Source: Chitinophagales bacterium (GTDB lineage: Bacteria; Bacteroidota; Bacteroidia; Chitinophagales; CAIOSU01). Taken from it: DNA of 64,000 bases. Below, one piece after another: positions 26,801 to 35,752 of the stretch. Below the pieces are notes generated by a model. It saw nothing but the letters and a program-made list of their open reading frames with translations. It made no database searches and had not been told where the DNA came from. Within the stretch, counting starts at the first letter, position 1. The number at the start of each line of letters is the position of its first letter. Made by a program: the position numbers and the translations under genes. Location of the stretch: assembly GCA_026003335.1 (NCBI GenBank), contig BPHB01000002.1:558001-622000 (forward strand), in the 5' to 3' direction.

Positions 26801-29800
26801 ACATGAGGTCAGGTAGACTCCATAAAAGGTTGTAACATCAGCCCGGTTTGCACGGCTGATGTCGTTATCCGTGATCACTGTTCCTTCGGCATCGCTGATA
26901 AATACGCCATAGGCGTAAAAATCACGGATAACATTTCCCTGTATTACATTCTGCCTTGCCGTATCTGCTGCTGAGCCGTTGATGCGTATGCCATGATATC
27001 CGCCCGTGATAGTATTTCCTACAATGTAGTTATAGTTTCCGTTATTTCCGGAAGCTGAAGTGGACAAATCGCTTGCCGAGAACGCAATACCGGTAGAATT
27101 GGCCTGAACCGTACTGGATACCGCAGACAGGTCAATCGTGCACCCTTGAATGCGGTTGCTGTCAGCCCTGCCGGTAAATAATAAGCCGTAGCCATAGGTA
27201 TTGCCGGTAGCAACCATTTGGAGATCATGTAATGTTATATGTCGCGTTCCGTTTAGCTTAATCAGATATCTTTTCCCGGACGTGGGAGCAAATGACAGGG
27301 TATTGCCGTTTCCGTTAATGGTTATCGTATTCACAGCACTTGCCCCTGGTACTGACATAAATTCAACCTGCTCATTATAAGGACCACTGCCTGCAACTAC
27401 ATCAAACACAACCGGAGCAGTGATGCCGCAAACCGAAAGAGCACGCGCAACATCAGAAAAACTCTGAAAATTGGTAGCCGAGGGGGGAGCGTTTCTATTG
27501 ATTGTATAATTGCCGCTTAGTGTTGTACACAAAAACTGTCTGGCAGTGGTGTCGTTAAGCCGGTTTGCATCTTGGGTTCCATTCACACTATCAATGAAGG
27601 CATACAAATAAGTGGCTCCGGAGAGAATTACGGGTGTTGTGAAACTTATGTCCTGACTGGTACCTCCGTTTATATTCAGTCCAGTAAATGTTTCCTTTAC
27701 CGTATTCAAATCATCTGAATAAGACAGAGTCAGCTTGTTGATTATCTGATTTTGGGTATTTGTTATTCTCACAATAACGGATTGTGCCCCGCTTACCGGA
27801 CTTACCGGAGCAACCCAGCTGATTGCTGCATCCAGCGCAGTTGGTGTAAACTCATAGGCTCCCGGATCAGGGGTAGTGGCATTACGAGGTTGTTGCAATA
27901 TATCAGAGAGGACGCCCACCGCAGTGCCCGCATTGTTGACCAGAATACTTGTAGGTGTAAAATCTCCCGCTGCTGCATTGACAAACTGAGGGTCGGCATG
28001 CATTGAGTGCTGATCAAAAGCTCCGCTATTAGCGGTTTTCCAGTCGTTAAGCGATACATAGTCTGTTGTATCATAGCGGCCGGTGAACACATTGTTGCCA
28101 CCCGCAGTAAACAACACGTTATAATCAGAAGTGATGTTTGAAGATGCAGAGTTGAATTGCAGACAATACTTGTTGCCTGTGCCCCCGCGCCTGAGGTAAA
28201 AAATATTGTTCTTTACATCCACACCTGCAGCCGGGGTAATCTGAAAGAAACAGCTGGCAGCATCAGTAGATGCGGAGGCTGAGTCATCAATAACAATTGT
28301 ATTATGATAATAGACCGCATAATCCGAACCGGAATTATACAGGGCGCTGATAAGGCCATTGCTCGTCATCTGATAAATCAGATTATTGTAAATCTTGTTT
28401 TCCCTCCCCGCTGTTGCATCCGATTCATCCAGATAAACGCCATAGGCGGGCAATGTGGAGCCGGGCATGCTACCCGTTGGATTGAATATTCTATTTCCGG
28501 AGATAACAGTCCGCTCACATGCGGTTGCCAGTGCAATGCCATAAAACGGACCGCCTGTAAGACGATTAGGTCTGCTGATTCGGTTGTTGGAAATGATCGA
28601 GCTATCCGCATAGCTGAGAAATATCCCATACGAATAAAAATCACGAATGGTATTATTTAAAAATTTATTGCCTGTAATCTTTCCGGAAGGGTCACCATTG
28701 AATCGTATACCATACCCACCGTTTATTATGGTACAGTTTTTAATGGTTACATGATGCGCGGTGTTGCCTGTGCCCCCAATAGAGGTATTGGAATTAGTGG
28801 CTACAATACCTGCAAAATCGTTCAGATTAGTATTCTTAATCAGAGACAGGTCTATGGAGCAGCTATCCAGCGTAATATGAGACGCTCCGTTCATAAGATG
28901 CACTGCCCACCCATAAGTGGAGTCAATAACCGACAATCTCAGATTACGTATGGTTATATAGCTTGCGCCATTTAGCTTAAGAATGTGCCGGCTGGTACCA
29001 TTAGGCGTGTAGTTTATCGTGGTATTGTTTCCGTGAATAACAACAGTATCTGCAGCGCTTACTCCCGGAATAGCCGGTATCTCTATTTGTTCAACATACG
29101 GCCCGTTAAGCACGCTTATAGCAACCGGACCTGCAATGCCACAAAACGACAAGGCTTCCACAGCTTTCGTAAAGCTGATAAAATTGGTGGCTGATGCCGG
29201 CAGTGTTTTGTCAATCGTATAGGCGCCAGACAAACTGGGACAAAGATTCTGATAGATGGTGTCATTCGTGCGTACGGCATCCATGACCGTATTCACTGAA
29301 TTGATATATGCCTTCATGACCACGGCTGCCGTTAGGCTGTACGGTGTGCTGAATGAGAGGTTCTGGTTGTTGCCCGGAGCAATATTCAAACCCGAAAAGT
29401 TTTCTGTGATAAAAACTGTATTATCACTATAGGTAAGATTTATTTCCGTAATGGCCGACTGAGAGAAATTACTGTTGGCAATGTTTACGGTAATAAGATG
29501 GCTGCCTCCGCTTACAGGTGGTACGGGTGAAAACCATGTAATAGATGCATCTACAAAAACAGGATCAAACTCATAAGCTCCGGGGTCAGGGGTTACACTG
29601 TTGCGCACATTTCCAAGAATGTCGGTCGCCACAGACACATTTGTGCCCGCATTATTAATGAGGTTATTTGCCGGAGTGAAATCACCCAATGATGAATTTA
29701 CATACAAGGGATTAGCAAAGATGGAGTGTGCATCATAGGCTCCCCCGTTGGCTGTTTGCCAATCCGAAAGGGTGGTGAAATCCGCACCCCAATACCCTAC

Positions 29801-31864
29801 ATGATTTACATTGGTATCGGTATAATACACATTATAGTCTATAATAATGGAGGAGCCCGCATTTCCAAGATAAACACAATGTTTATTGCCTCCTCCTCCC
29901 CTCAAGACAGTCACCACGTTGTTGACAAACTGAATATTGGAAGCCAAAGTGTTTTGAAAAAAACCGCGCGTTGTTGCCCCTGTAGATGGCAGATGATCAA
30001 GGGAAATAGTATTATGATAGTAATAAGTGCCATCTGCCCCTGAATTGAACAGCCCGTAAATGGTGCCGTTGCTGTTGAAATTATAGATAAGATTATTTAC
30101 GATGCGGTTTTCCAGTCCGGTCGGAGCATCAGCACTGGTGAATATACCTATGGTGGAACCGCTTGCGGCAGAAATAGCGTCATGGGTGTTGTGAATGCGA
30201 TTCTTCTCAATCAGTGTTCTCTGGCATCGGGCATCCAGATAGATGCCATAAAAGGTGCCGCCATTGGTTCTGGTATCTCTGCGGATATCATTAGCTGAAA
30301 CCAGCGTGTTATCATTATCCAGCAGGTAAATACCGTAGGAATAAAAATCGCGGATAGTATTCCCGATTATCCGGTTGTTTGCCGATTTGGTAAACTGCGC
30401 TCCCGAAAGCCTCACCCCGCTGAAGCCTCCGATGATGTTGTTATTTTCCAGCACCAGATGGTTTGTGTTATTACCCGCAACACTCACCGATACCGTAGAT
30501 GCTGACGCCACCACACCGCAGGAATTATCTATCACCGTGCTGGTGACAGCTGACAAATCAATCGTGCAGTTTTTAATCGTATTGCTGTCAGCCTGATTGA
30601 TGATAAATATTCCCCATCCATAATCCGGACTGGTTCCCACAATATGCAGGTTGTCAATAATCCAGTGTTTGCCGCCATCCAGCTTAATCAGATGCCTGTC
30701 AGAAGCTGTCGGACTGAAGGAGAGTGTCTCTCCATTCCCTTTAAGGGTAATGGTATTTGTGGCACTGGCTCCGCTGACTGCCGGAAGTGTGAGTTGTTCA
30801 ATAAAGGGACCCGCTCCGGGAGTGAGGTCAAGCGTTACCGGACCGGCTATGCCGCATATTGCAAGAGCATTCACCGCAGCAGTAAGACTGGAAAAATCAG
30901 CAGAAGGGCCTCCAACGGAAAAAGTACCGTTTAAAGCAGGGCAAAACTGTAGGGTGAGGGTATCATTGGCCGGATTGGCATCGGCAGCACCGTTGGGGTC
31001 GGATGTCCATACCCGTAAGGTAGTATTACCGGCCATAAAGTTGTAGGCTCCTATTATAACGGGCGATGAAACCTGCGAAGAGGTCAGCGCTCCGCTCCAT
31101 GCATAAGGAGTTTGTGAAACACCATTCACACTCCAGTTAATGGTAGAGCTGGTTAACTGAGATAACCCGAAATTTTTTATTCTTACAATCACATTCTGCA
31201 GACCTGCTACAACAGGATTGCTCGGTGAATCAATGCTGAACACTCCGGCATCATTGCTGCTCAGCGTGTAAAAAGTAAAATCATCAATGGCAATGTCGCT
31301 CAGTGATCCGTTGCCAGTAACACCCCGTATACGCAGAATAATGGTATCTCCCACAAAGCTGCTCAGGTCAATGGTTTTCAGCTGCCACTGGTTAAGGTTT
31401 GCTGTAATCTGCGGAACCACCATCTGAATAAAAGAAGCTCCATTGTCCACGCTCACATCTACATAGATTGACCCCATATTATTCCCATAGAGATGATACC
31501 AGAAATCCACATAAAAATTGGTTAAACCGGTGAGGTTGAGTGGGGGGCTCAGCAACGAGGCTGTTTTGAGCGGTGAACACGGGTTGGAGGATTCCACATA
31601 TAGGTATTTTCCTGTGCCTCCGGCACTGTGATCACCCGAAGGACCCGTGTTGCCCGTTGGAGTAGCTCCCGAATAGGTTGCCCAGTCCAGGTCATCATTG
31701 GTGGCATTGACCCATCCTGCCGATAAGGTACAGGATGCACCGCAATTGCTGGAGCATAGAGTAAAAGCATCAAAGTTTTGTGTGGCCGGAAAAGAACTGA
31801 TGACCTGAGCCTTCAGTCCTAAAACCATTACCAGCATCCAGCAAGTAATTCCAAGGTGTCTCAT
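23888..31864 (-). CDS. Giant T9SS-sorted protein with triplicated beta-helix and PKD domains
   Basis: This 2658-aa protein has an N-terminal signal peptide (MRHLGITCWMLVMVLGLKAQ) and a MAM/jelly-roll-like domain (about 25-200; DIAIDDFTFY). It then has three copies of a module with a period of about 570 residues, beginning near residues 310, 875 and 1446. Each copy has a right-handed parallel beta-helix (FxSxTxAVxAL..CGIAGP, then N-rich coil turns such as NNLIYNFNSNGT) that ends in a PDPGAYEF-type motif, followed by a CARDB-like domain. Four PKD domains with DFGDG/NFGDG cores follow (about nt 25110 down to 24170). A type A T9SS sorting domain closes the protein (SGSPNPVVNGEAL, then GFYLLKLSAGK). 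It should be secreted through T9SS and held at or released from the surface. A role in polysaccharide binding or cleavage, or in adhesion, is possible; no catalytic site was identified. It is a paralogue of the gene at 1-2322. Confidence 0.93.
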   Translation of the reverse strand: MRHLGITCWMLVMVLGLKAQVISSFPATQNFDAFTLCSSNCGASCTLSAGWVNATNDDLDWATYSGATPTGNTGPSGDHSAGGTGKYLYVESSNPCSPLKTASLLSPPLNLTGLTNFYVDFWYHLYGNNMGSIYVDVSVDNGASFIQMVVPQITANLNQWQLKTIDLSSFVGDTIILRIRGVTGNGSLSDIAIDDFTFYTLSSNDAGVFSIDSPSNPVVAGLQNVIVRIKNFGLSQLTSSTINWSVNGVSQTPYAWSGALTSSQVSSPVIIGAYNFMAGNTTLRVWTSDPNGAADANPANDTLTLQFCPALNGTFSVGGPSADFSSLTAAVNALAICGIAGPVTLDLTPGAGPFIEQLTLPAVSGASATNTITLKGNGETLSFSPTASDRHLIKLDGGKHWIIDNLHIVGTSPDYGWGIFIINQADSNTIKNCTIDLSAVTSTVIDNSCGVVASASTVSVSVAGNNTNHLVLENNNIIGGFSGVRLSGAQFTKSANNRIIGNTIRDFYSYGIYLLDNDNTLVSANDIRRDTRTNGGTFYGIYLDARCQRTLIEKNRIHNTHDAISAASGSTIGIFTSADAPTGLENRIVNNLIYNFNSNGTIYGLFNSGADGTYYYHNTISLDHLPSTGATTRGFFQNTLASNIQFVNNVVTVLRGGGGNKHCVYLGNAGSSIIIDYNVYYTDTNVNHVGYWGADFTTLSDWQTANGGAYDAHSIFANPLYVNSSLGDFTPANNLINNAGTNVSVATDILGNVRNSVTPDPGAYEFDPVFVDASITWFSPVPPVSGGSHLITVNIANSNFSQSAITEINLTYSDNTVFITENFSGLNIAPGNNQNLSFSTPYSLTAAVVMKAYINSVNTVMDAVRTNDTIYQNLCPSLSGAYTIDKTLPASATNFISFTKAVEALSFCGIAGPVAISVLNGPYVEQIEIPAIPGVSAADTVVIHGNNTTINYTPNGTSRHILKLNGASYITIRNLRLSVIDSTYGWAVHLMNGASHITLDSCSIDLSLIKNTNLNDFAGIVATNSNTSIGGTGNTAHHVTIKNCTIINGGYGIRFNGDPSGKITGNKFLNNTIRDFYSYGIFLSYADSSIISNNRISRPNRLTGGPFYGIALATACERTVISGNRIFNPTGSMPGSTLPAYGVYLDESDATAGRENKIYNNLIYQMTSNGLISALYNSGSDYAVYYHNTIVIDDSASASTDAASCFFQITPAAGVDVKNNIFYLRRGGTGNKYCLQFNSASSNITSDYNVLFTAGGNNVFTGRYDTTDYVSLNDWKTANSGAFDQHSMHADPQFVNAAAGDFTPTSILVNNAGTAVGVLSDILQQPRNATTPDPGAYEFTPTALDAAISWVAPVSPVSGAQSVIVRITNTQNQIINKLTLSYSDDLNTVKETFTGLNINGGTSQDISFTTPVILSGATYLYAFIDSVNGTQDANRLNDTTARQFLCTTLSGNYTINRNAPPSATNFQSFSDVARALSVCGITAPVVFDVVAGSGPYNEQVEFMSVPGASAVNTITINGNGNTLSFAPTSGKRYLIKLNGTRHITLHDLQMVATGNTYGYGLLFTGRADSNRIQGCTIDLSAVSSTVQANSTGIAFSASDLSTSASGNNGNYNYIVGNTITGGYHGIRINGSAADTARQNVIQGNVIRDFYAYGVFISDAEGTVITDNDISRANRADVTTFYGVYLTSCIGSNVERNRIHNTHDNALSLSGASYPIYLQSCAAYPGKENRVVNNIIYNINSNGTVYAIYNSASSGSQFYHNSISLDHAASTAIGPTRGFYKASTGSDVDFRNNIISITRGGSGTKHCVYVTNPSANLIIDYNIYFTDTTQGQNNIGLYNGVNYKGFPAWQAGSTFDANSLFGNPQFANPAGGNLLPISLSIDNKGTPVGVMEDILQNARDTITPDVGAYEFTPVAIDATVVALVEPQNKNCGSTAMDIKVVIANFGVDTISGVPVTVILSGAASGTFTASSSRPIVNGQTDTLLVGTFNLLTGGATQFTIFTSAPGDGNSQNDTLQQIVDITPQATQPVLLPYADSICKSATTTIEVLADSMLSYSWYDQPQGGNRIHVGTSFTTPMLDSSVTYYVEASIEIAYRLGPADTAIGTGGYLPGGAQGLVFEAYQEFTLDSVAVYVQDTGTVYVELSDVSNLNVLDVVGVHVSAPQTKVFIPVGFTIAPGIYRIDANGSTVSGLYRNDMGATYPYTVAGVASITGSTNPLGPNHYYYFYDWKITVAGCPAVRTAAPVFVDTISGQVSSSFVTAAGGSGLDIAFTADSFRSTDTYAWDFGDGSTATGPATVHVYGADGTYQACLTVSNLCASETTCSNLTVCAPLQAAVGFSANGLSAHYAYAGTGTPVGFLWDFGDGVTSSDSTPVHTYASAGTFTVTLIVENLCGKRDTTQQQITICEPLRADFSFTQVVPNGLTFNFSDSSSGNIISYLWNFGDGSSNTNPSTAHAYQAHGNYTVVLIVTDNCGNADTVNYLLTTCAPPNADFTATVQGDQKTVNIANSSSGADLTFSWNFGDGATSVLPAPSHSYAATGSYTIVLEVTDACGQTDKDSVTVLIVVTGVEVPGPLYGVSGSPNPVVNGEALMLHYSLSQSSEVSIDIYTVDGKRVYQNFAVMSSGKHRQMIYLSDLTEGFYLLKLSAGKQVIPIKLIVMK

Positions 31865-31994
31865 GACAAATAGTTTATGCTTTTTTAAAATTTACTCCGG
31901 GCAAAAGTTAAGCATTCTAAATTTACAGAAGACCGAAGCTTTACACAAGCAGAATGAAAAGATGTGAACTCGCTTTCAGCAAGCAGCTGCGTCT

Positions 31995-33608
31995 TCAGGC
32001 CGCAGCTTCCGTGGCTCTGAGGATGTGTTGCATCATATTGCGTCCCAGCAGCGCTGAAGCTGTTAATACTCCGGCCATCATTGCACCGCCTATGCCACAG
32101 GTAGTAATATCCTGACCCGTCAGCAGCAGGTTTTTTATCGGGGTGCGTGGACGCAAAAAACTGCACTGAAAGCGCCTAGGCGTATGAGCCAAACCATATA
32201 TTTCTCCCCGGGCATAATTCACAAAATTGGCCGTAGAAAGGGGTGTGGAAAGCTCGGCATGTTCTATTTTCCCTTTTACCTGAGGCTCCACATTGAAAAG
32301 GTGCTCCAGCAGTCTTTTGATGAGTTTTTCTTTTAAGGCTTCATAGTCACTGCCGCGTTTATTCCAGCGCGTGCCTTCCCATTTTTGAAACCATGGATAG
32401 GGAGCAAACCCTATGATTTCTATTGTGCTGCGTCCGGGGTAGCGATTCTGAAAGTCAGGGTCTTTAGCCGAAGGAAAAGAAATATACACCACAGGCAGAG
32501 GTGCCTCCGGATCAGATTCGTAGTTCTTCAGGTTTGCATCATGATCGTAATTATCCGGGTAAATCCAATAGTTAGCTTTTGGAAGGCGAAGTGCTTCTGC
32601 TGAATGGGGCAAGCCCAGATAGAGGCTTATATGAGAGGCTGAAGGTTCCAATAAACCAAGCTTCACCTGATAACCAATTTTTTGTGTAATCTCGGCTGGC
32701 AGCAGCCTGCCGAAGGTGTTCATGAATCCGGCATCGCTGATCACAACCGGAGCTAACAGCTCGCGTCCATCAGCCATCTTTACACCAATAGCCTGCTGAT
32801 TTTTCACCAGAATCCGGGTCACTTCGGCATTCGTATAAAGTTTACCGCCTGCGGCTTCAATGACCGGCAATATGGATTCCGCAATCTTACCGGCCCCACC
32901 AATGGGATAATACCCTCCATTAAAGTAATGTTTAACCAGCATGGCATGCATGGCAAAGCTACTTTGCGCTGGCGGCAATCCATAATCCCCATATTGTCCG
33001 GTGAGCACGCCAATCAGCTTTTTATTCCGGGTAAGACTTTGCAACACCTCCAGCGTGGTTGGGCGAGACAGGCGCAGAAACTTTGACCGCATGAACCATC
33101 CTGCTACCCAGCTCATCCAAGGCGATAACGCTTTTTCCGCAAAATATGGCCATGCCGCAGAGGCAGCCTTGAAAACCAAATCCACATATGCATCAATGGC
33201 CTGCACATCTGCAGCATTGGGAAAGTATGTTTTCATCTGTTCCTTCCAGTTCTGCACGCCTTTCACGAAACGATACTCTTCCTTCCCAAAGAGAATACGA
33301 TCATACGTCTCACCCATATCCGCCCACTGCAGCCGTCCATCTGTGACATAATCAAACATTCTCTTCATCATACGCGTATCTTTATCCAGCGAGCCGACAT
33401 AGTGCAGCCCCACATCCCACTCATAATTCTTTCGTTTGAATACGTGGGTAAATCCGCCTGCTGTATAGTGCTTTTCCAGAATGAGCACCTTTTTGCCTTC
33501 TTTGGCTAATATGGCACCCGTTGCCAGAGCTCCCATGCCCGAACCAACAATAATGACTTCATAATTGTCGTCAACAGGGTGCTGTTTGTAGGATAGTCCT
33601 GTTTTCAC
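31995..33608 (-). CDS. Phytoene dehydrogenase/retinol saturase-like FAD oxidoreductase
   Basis: This 537-aa protein has an N-terminal FAD motif VGSGMGALATGAIL, the downstream EKHYTAGG that marks the CrtI/RetSat family, and a C-terminal FAD-closing segment NLLLTGQDITTCGIGGAMMAG. CrtI and RetSat enzymes desaturate, isomerise or saturate long polyene lipids. The GTG start overlaps the stop of waaA by four bases (GTGA), so the two are translationally coupled. The substrate is unknown; a carotenoid, a polyene pigment (the cluster at 2402-13035 could supply one) or a membrane lipid are all possible. Confidence 0.88.
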   Translation of the reverse strand: MKTGLSYKQHPVDDNYEVIIVGSGMGALATGAILAKEGKKVLILEKHYTAGGFTHVFKRKNYEWDVGLHYVGSLDKDTRMMKRMFDYVTDGRLQWADMGETYDRILFGKEEYRFVKGVQNWKEQMKTYFPNAADVQAIDAYVDLVFKAASAAWPYFAEKALSPWMSWVAGWFMRSKFLRLSRPTTLEVLQSLTRNKKLIGVLTGQYGDYGLPPAQSSFAMHAMLVKHYFNGGYYPIGGAGKIAESILPVIEAAGGKLYTNAEVTRILVKNQQAIGVKMADGRELLAPVVISDAGFMNTFGRLLPAEITQKIGYQVKLGLLEPSASHISLYLGLPHSAEALRLPKANYWIYPDNYDHDANLKNYESDPEAPLPVVYISFPSAKDPDFQNRYPGRSTIEIIGFAPYPWFQKWEGTRWNKRGSDYEALKEKLIKRLLEHLFNVEPQVKGKIEHAELSTPLSTANFVNYARGEIYGLAHTPRRFQCSFLRPRTPIKNLLLTGQDITTCGIGGAMMAGVLTASALLGRNMMQHILRATEAAA

Positions 33609-34870
33609 GGCTTAATGTATTTGTTTGTTGAAAGGTGAGCAGCCAGATAATTCCATACTATGGTCGTGGCTCCTTTTCTTTGCTCAATAATTTTTTTTGC
33701 CTTCTCTCCTGCCTGCAGATAGCGGCCACCAGTGAGCAATTCACGTACACACTCAGCCAGTTGAGCAGCATTGTTTACTACAAAAGCAGCTCCTGCCTCA
33801 ACAAGAGCCTCAGCTTCCGGAAATTTATGATGCCGAGGACCAAACAGCACAGCCTTGCCCCATGCCGCGGGTTCAAGGGTGTTATGCAGTCCCTCTCCGA
33901 ATCCACCACCAATATAAACAAGGTCTGCATATCTGTATGTGCTCATGAGGTGTCCCACCGTATCCAGCAGCAATACCTGCCAGGAACCGACCTCCCGCAT
34001 TTGAGAAAAGCGTACACAGCCCACCTTAATTTCCCGCTCCATGCGTGCCAGGGTGTCTGCATCTACATCGTGTGGCGCAAGGATAAACCTCAGATTTTCA
34101 CGCAACGCAGCATCATTGACCACAGGAAGTACAACCGGATAATCCCGGGGCTCCAGGCTTCCAATCACCATCTGCCTTTTTTCAGCCTGAAAAATTGCTA
34201 CAGGAGGCAATGCCGCAGCTCTTTCCACAGTCTGCGCTACGCGGTCTACGCGTGTGTCTCCGGCTGTGACAACATTCCTGAATCCATAGCTTTCCAAAAG
34301 CGATTGCGAGATCTTATCCTGAACAAATATCCTGTTAAAAAACCTAAGCATATGCAGAAAAAAACGGCCATAGCACCTGAAATAAATATCCGAAGGACGG
34401 TAAACGGCCGAAATGAGGATGGTCTCAATATTGCGCACATGAAGCTCGTGCAGATAATGATACCAAAGGTCATAGCGCACAAAAATGGCAACCCGCGGAT
34501 TAACTATGTCCAAAAATTTGCGGGCATGCGTTCGGCTATCCAACGGCAAATAGAAAAACCGGAAGTTACCTTTTCGTTTGCCTGCCCATTGATAACCGCT
34601 TGGGGAAAAAAAAGTTACAATCACTTGTCCGTATTCCTGAAGCTTTTCCGCCAGCGGTAAGGCCTGTTCATATTCCCCCAGTGATGCACAATGAATCCAA
34701 AAACGGTCTCCCCCTTGACTTAGCGAAGCCAGTTGATTCCATACGTCTTGTCTTCCGATTACCCATTGTTTTGCCTTGTCACTAAACGAAGCGTGCAGCC
34801 GGGCGCCTATCGCATACAAGGCAATGAAAGTATTATAAACAGCAAGGCTCAGCAGAGGCTGACGCGACAT
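33605..34870 (-). CDS. waaA: 3-deoxy-D-manno-octulosonic acid (Kdo) transferase
   Basis: This 421-aa GT30-family inner-membrane enzyme adds Kdo from CMP-Kdo to lipid A precursor. It has an N-terminal hydrophobic stretch, the catalytic-base segment HCASLGEYEQALP, a C-terminal sugar-nucleotide domain with GGGFGEGLHNTLEPAAWG and GPRHHKFPEA. Length is typical. It lies 5 bp after the outer-membrane protein gene and overlaps the oxidoreductase gene, forming a minus-strand operon. Confidence 0.95.
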   Translation of the reverse strand: MSRQPLLSLAVYNTFIALYAIGARLHASFSDKAKQWVIGRQDVWNQLASLSQGGDRFWIHCASLGEYEQALPLAEKLQEYGQVIVTFFSPSGYQWAGKRKGNFRFFYLPLDSRTHARKFLDIVNPRVAIFVRYDLWYHYLHELHVRNIETILISAVYRPSDIYFRCYGRFFLHMLRFFNRIFVQDKISQSLLESYGFRNVVTAGDTRVDRVAQTVERAAALPPVAIFQAEKRQMVIGSLEPRDYPVVLPVVNDAALRENLRFILAPHDVDADTLARMEREIKVGCVRFSQMREVGSWQVLLLDTVGHLMSTYRYADLVYIGGGFGEGLHNTLEPAAWGKAVLFGPRHHKFPEAEALVEAGAAFVVNNAAQLAECVRELLTGGRYLQAGEKAKKIIEQRKGATTIVWNYLAAHLSTNKYIKP

Positions 34871-34875
34871 CAGTT

Positions 34876-35631
34876 TCAGTAGTAATAATATTTTTCAGTC
34901 TGAGTGAAATAAAAAGGAATAATCCATCCAAGACGAAAACCTACCAGAATATCTTTTCGCATTCGGTCATCTTTACGGTTTTGGTCATAATTCCAGCTCC
35001 TACGATTTTTCGTAAAGCCTTCCTGTATTTCAACTCCGAAGTAGAAGTTAAGCCGTTTCTTTTTTGAATCCAGATAGGAATACCCGATGAACTGAGAAAG
35101 CATAAAACCACTGGTAAGGCGGTCATATCCCTTTTTATACTCACGGCTGAGCATGGGCGCCTCTGAGGCATCTACTTCTATGTTTATTTTATGTTGCAAA
35201 TAACCCGCCCCCGCCAACAATAACAGACCGGAGTTTTTATTGGGCTTCCGGAATGCAATTATTTTGCCTCCATGTGCGATAAGGTTGAATCCTTTTTCCG
35301 AAAAGGCATAATCCGTATATAATCCGCTGCTGCCTATGAGAAAACCTTCACGATCCACAATATGATGCAATACATTAGGCTCCCTTACTTTCCGGCCAAA
35401 CAGAAAATTTCCTTCAGCTCCGATCAACACATTTTTCCCCAACTTTCCTCCAATGCCCATGCCTAAAGACGAGTTTACTCCGAAGCGGTCTGCCATATCT
35501 GCAAACGGTATCTGAACCGTATAGTTCACCTTAATCATAAACAGATTTACCACGGAATCCTGCAGCAGCGATTGCCCCAGTGCCCATATCGGCAAAAAAA
35601 CAAGCAATAAGATGTATGCCATGCAGTTCAT
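34876..35631 (-). CDS. Conserved outer-membrane beta-barrel protein
   Basis: This 251-aa protein has a signal peptide (hydrophobic to about residue 19, ending ALGQ) and alternating-hydrophobic strands with GMGIGGKLGKNVLIGAEGNFLFG. It ends in QTEKYYYY. I recognise it only as a Bacteroidota-type small barrel; a specific function is not known. It opens a three-gene operon with waaA, so a link to lipopolysaccharide or the outer membrane is plausible. A promoter box lies at 35697-35704. Confidence 0.7.
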   Translation of the reverse strand: MNCMAYILLLVFLPIWALGQSLLQDSVVNLFMIKVNYTVQIPFADMADRFGVNSSLGMGIGGKLGKNVLIGAEGNFLFGRKVREPNVLHHIVDREGFLIGSSGLYTDYAFSEKGFNLIAHGGKIIAFRKPNKNSGLLLLAGAGYLQHKINIEVDASEAPMLSREYKKGYDRLTSGFMLSQFIGYSYLDSKKKRLNFYFGVEIQEGFTKNRRSWNYDQNRKDDRMRKDILVGFRLGWIIPFYFTQTEKYYYY

Positions 35632-35696
35632 ATTAGCCTGAATTCATTGCTAAGCGTGATCTTCTTCTAAAATCAAATCATCGCTGAGACCGATTT

Positions 35697-35714
35697 CAAA
35701 TATACCTATATTTG
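35697..35714. promoter_or_regulatory. Palindromic divergent promoter
   Basis: CAAATATA, CC, TATATTTG forms an inverted repeat that is perfect except for its 2-bp centre. Read left it is the TATATTTG -7 element of the waaA operon (35697-35704); read right it is the TATATTTG -7 element of the sugar-nucleotide operon (35707-35714). Predicted starts are near 35692 and 35719, with leaders of about 61 and 34 nt. A repressor operator is an alternative reading. No -33 TTTG is clear on either side. Confidence 0.6.
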
Positions 35715-35752
35715 CTGCCGTTTTTTCAGTCCTCTTTGCGCAGAAAACTTGT

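Noticed and set aside
25205-31046. Many plus-strand frames opposite the giant T9SS gene
   Set aside because: They are antisense to a continuous, domain-rich coding sequence and look like low-stop shadows of repeated Thr/Ser/Asn codons.
33635-34660. 341-codon plus-strand frame opposite waaA
   Set aside because: WaaA has clear family motifs on the minus strand; the antisense product has no recognisable features.
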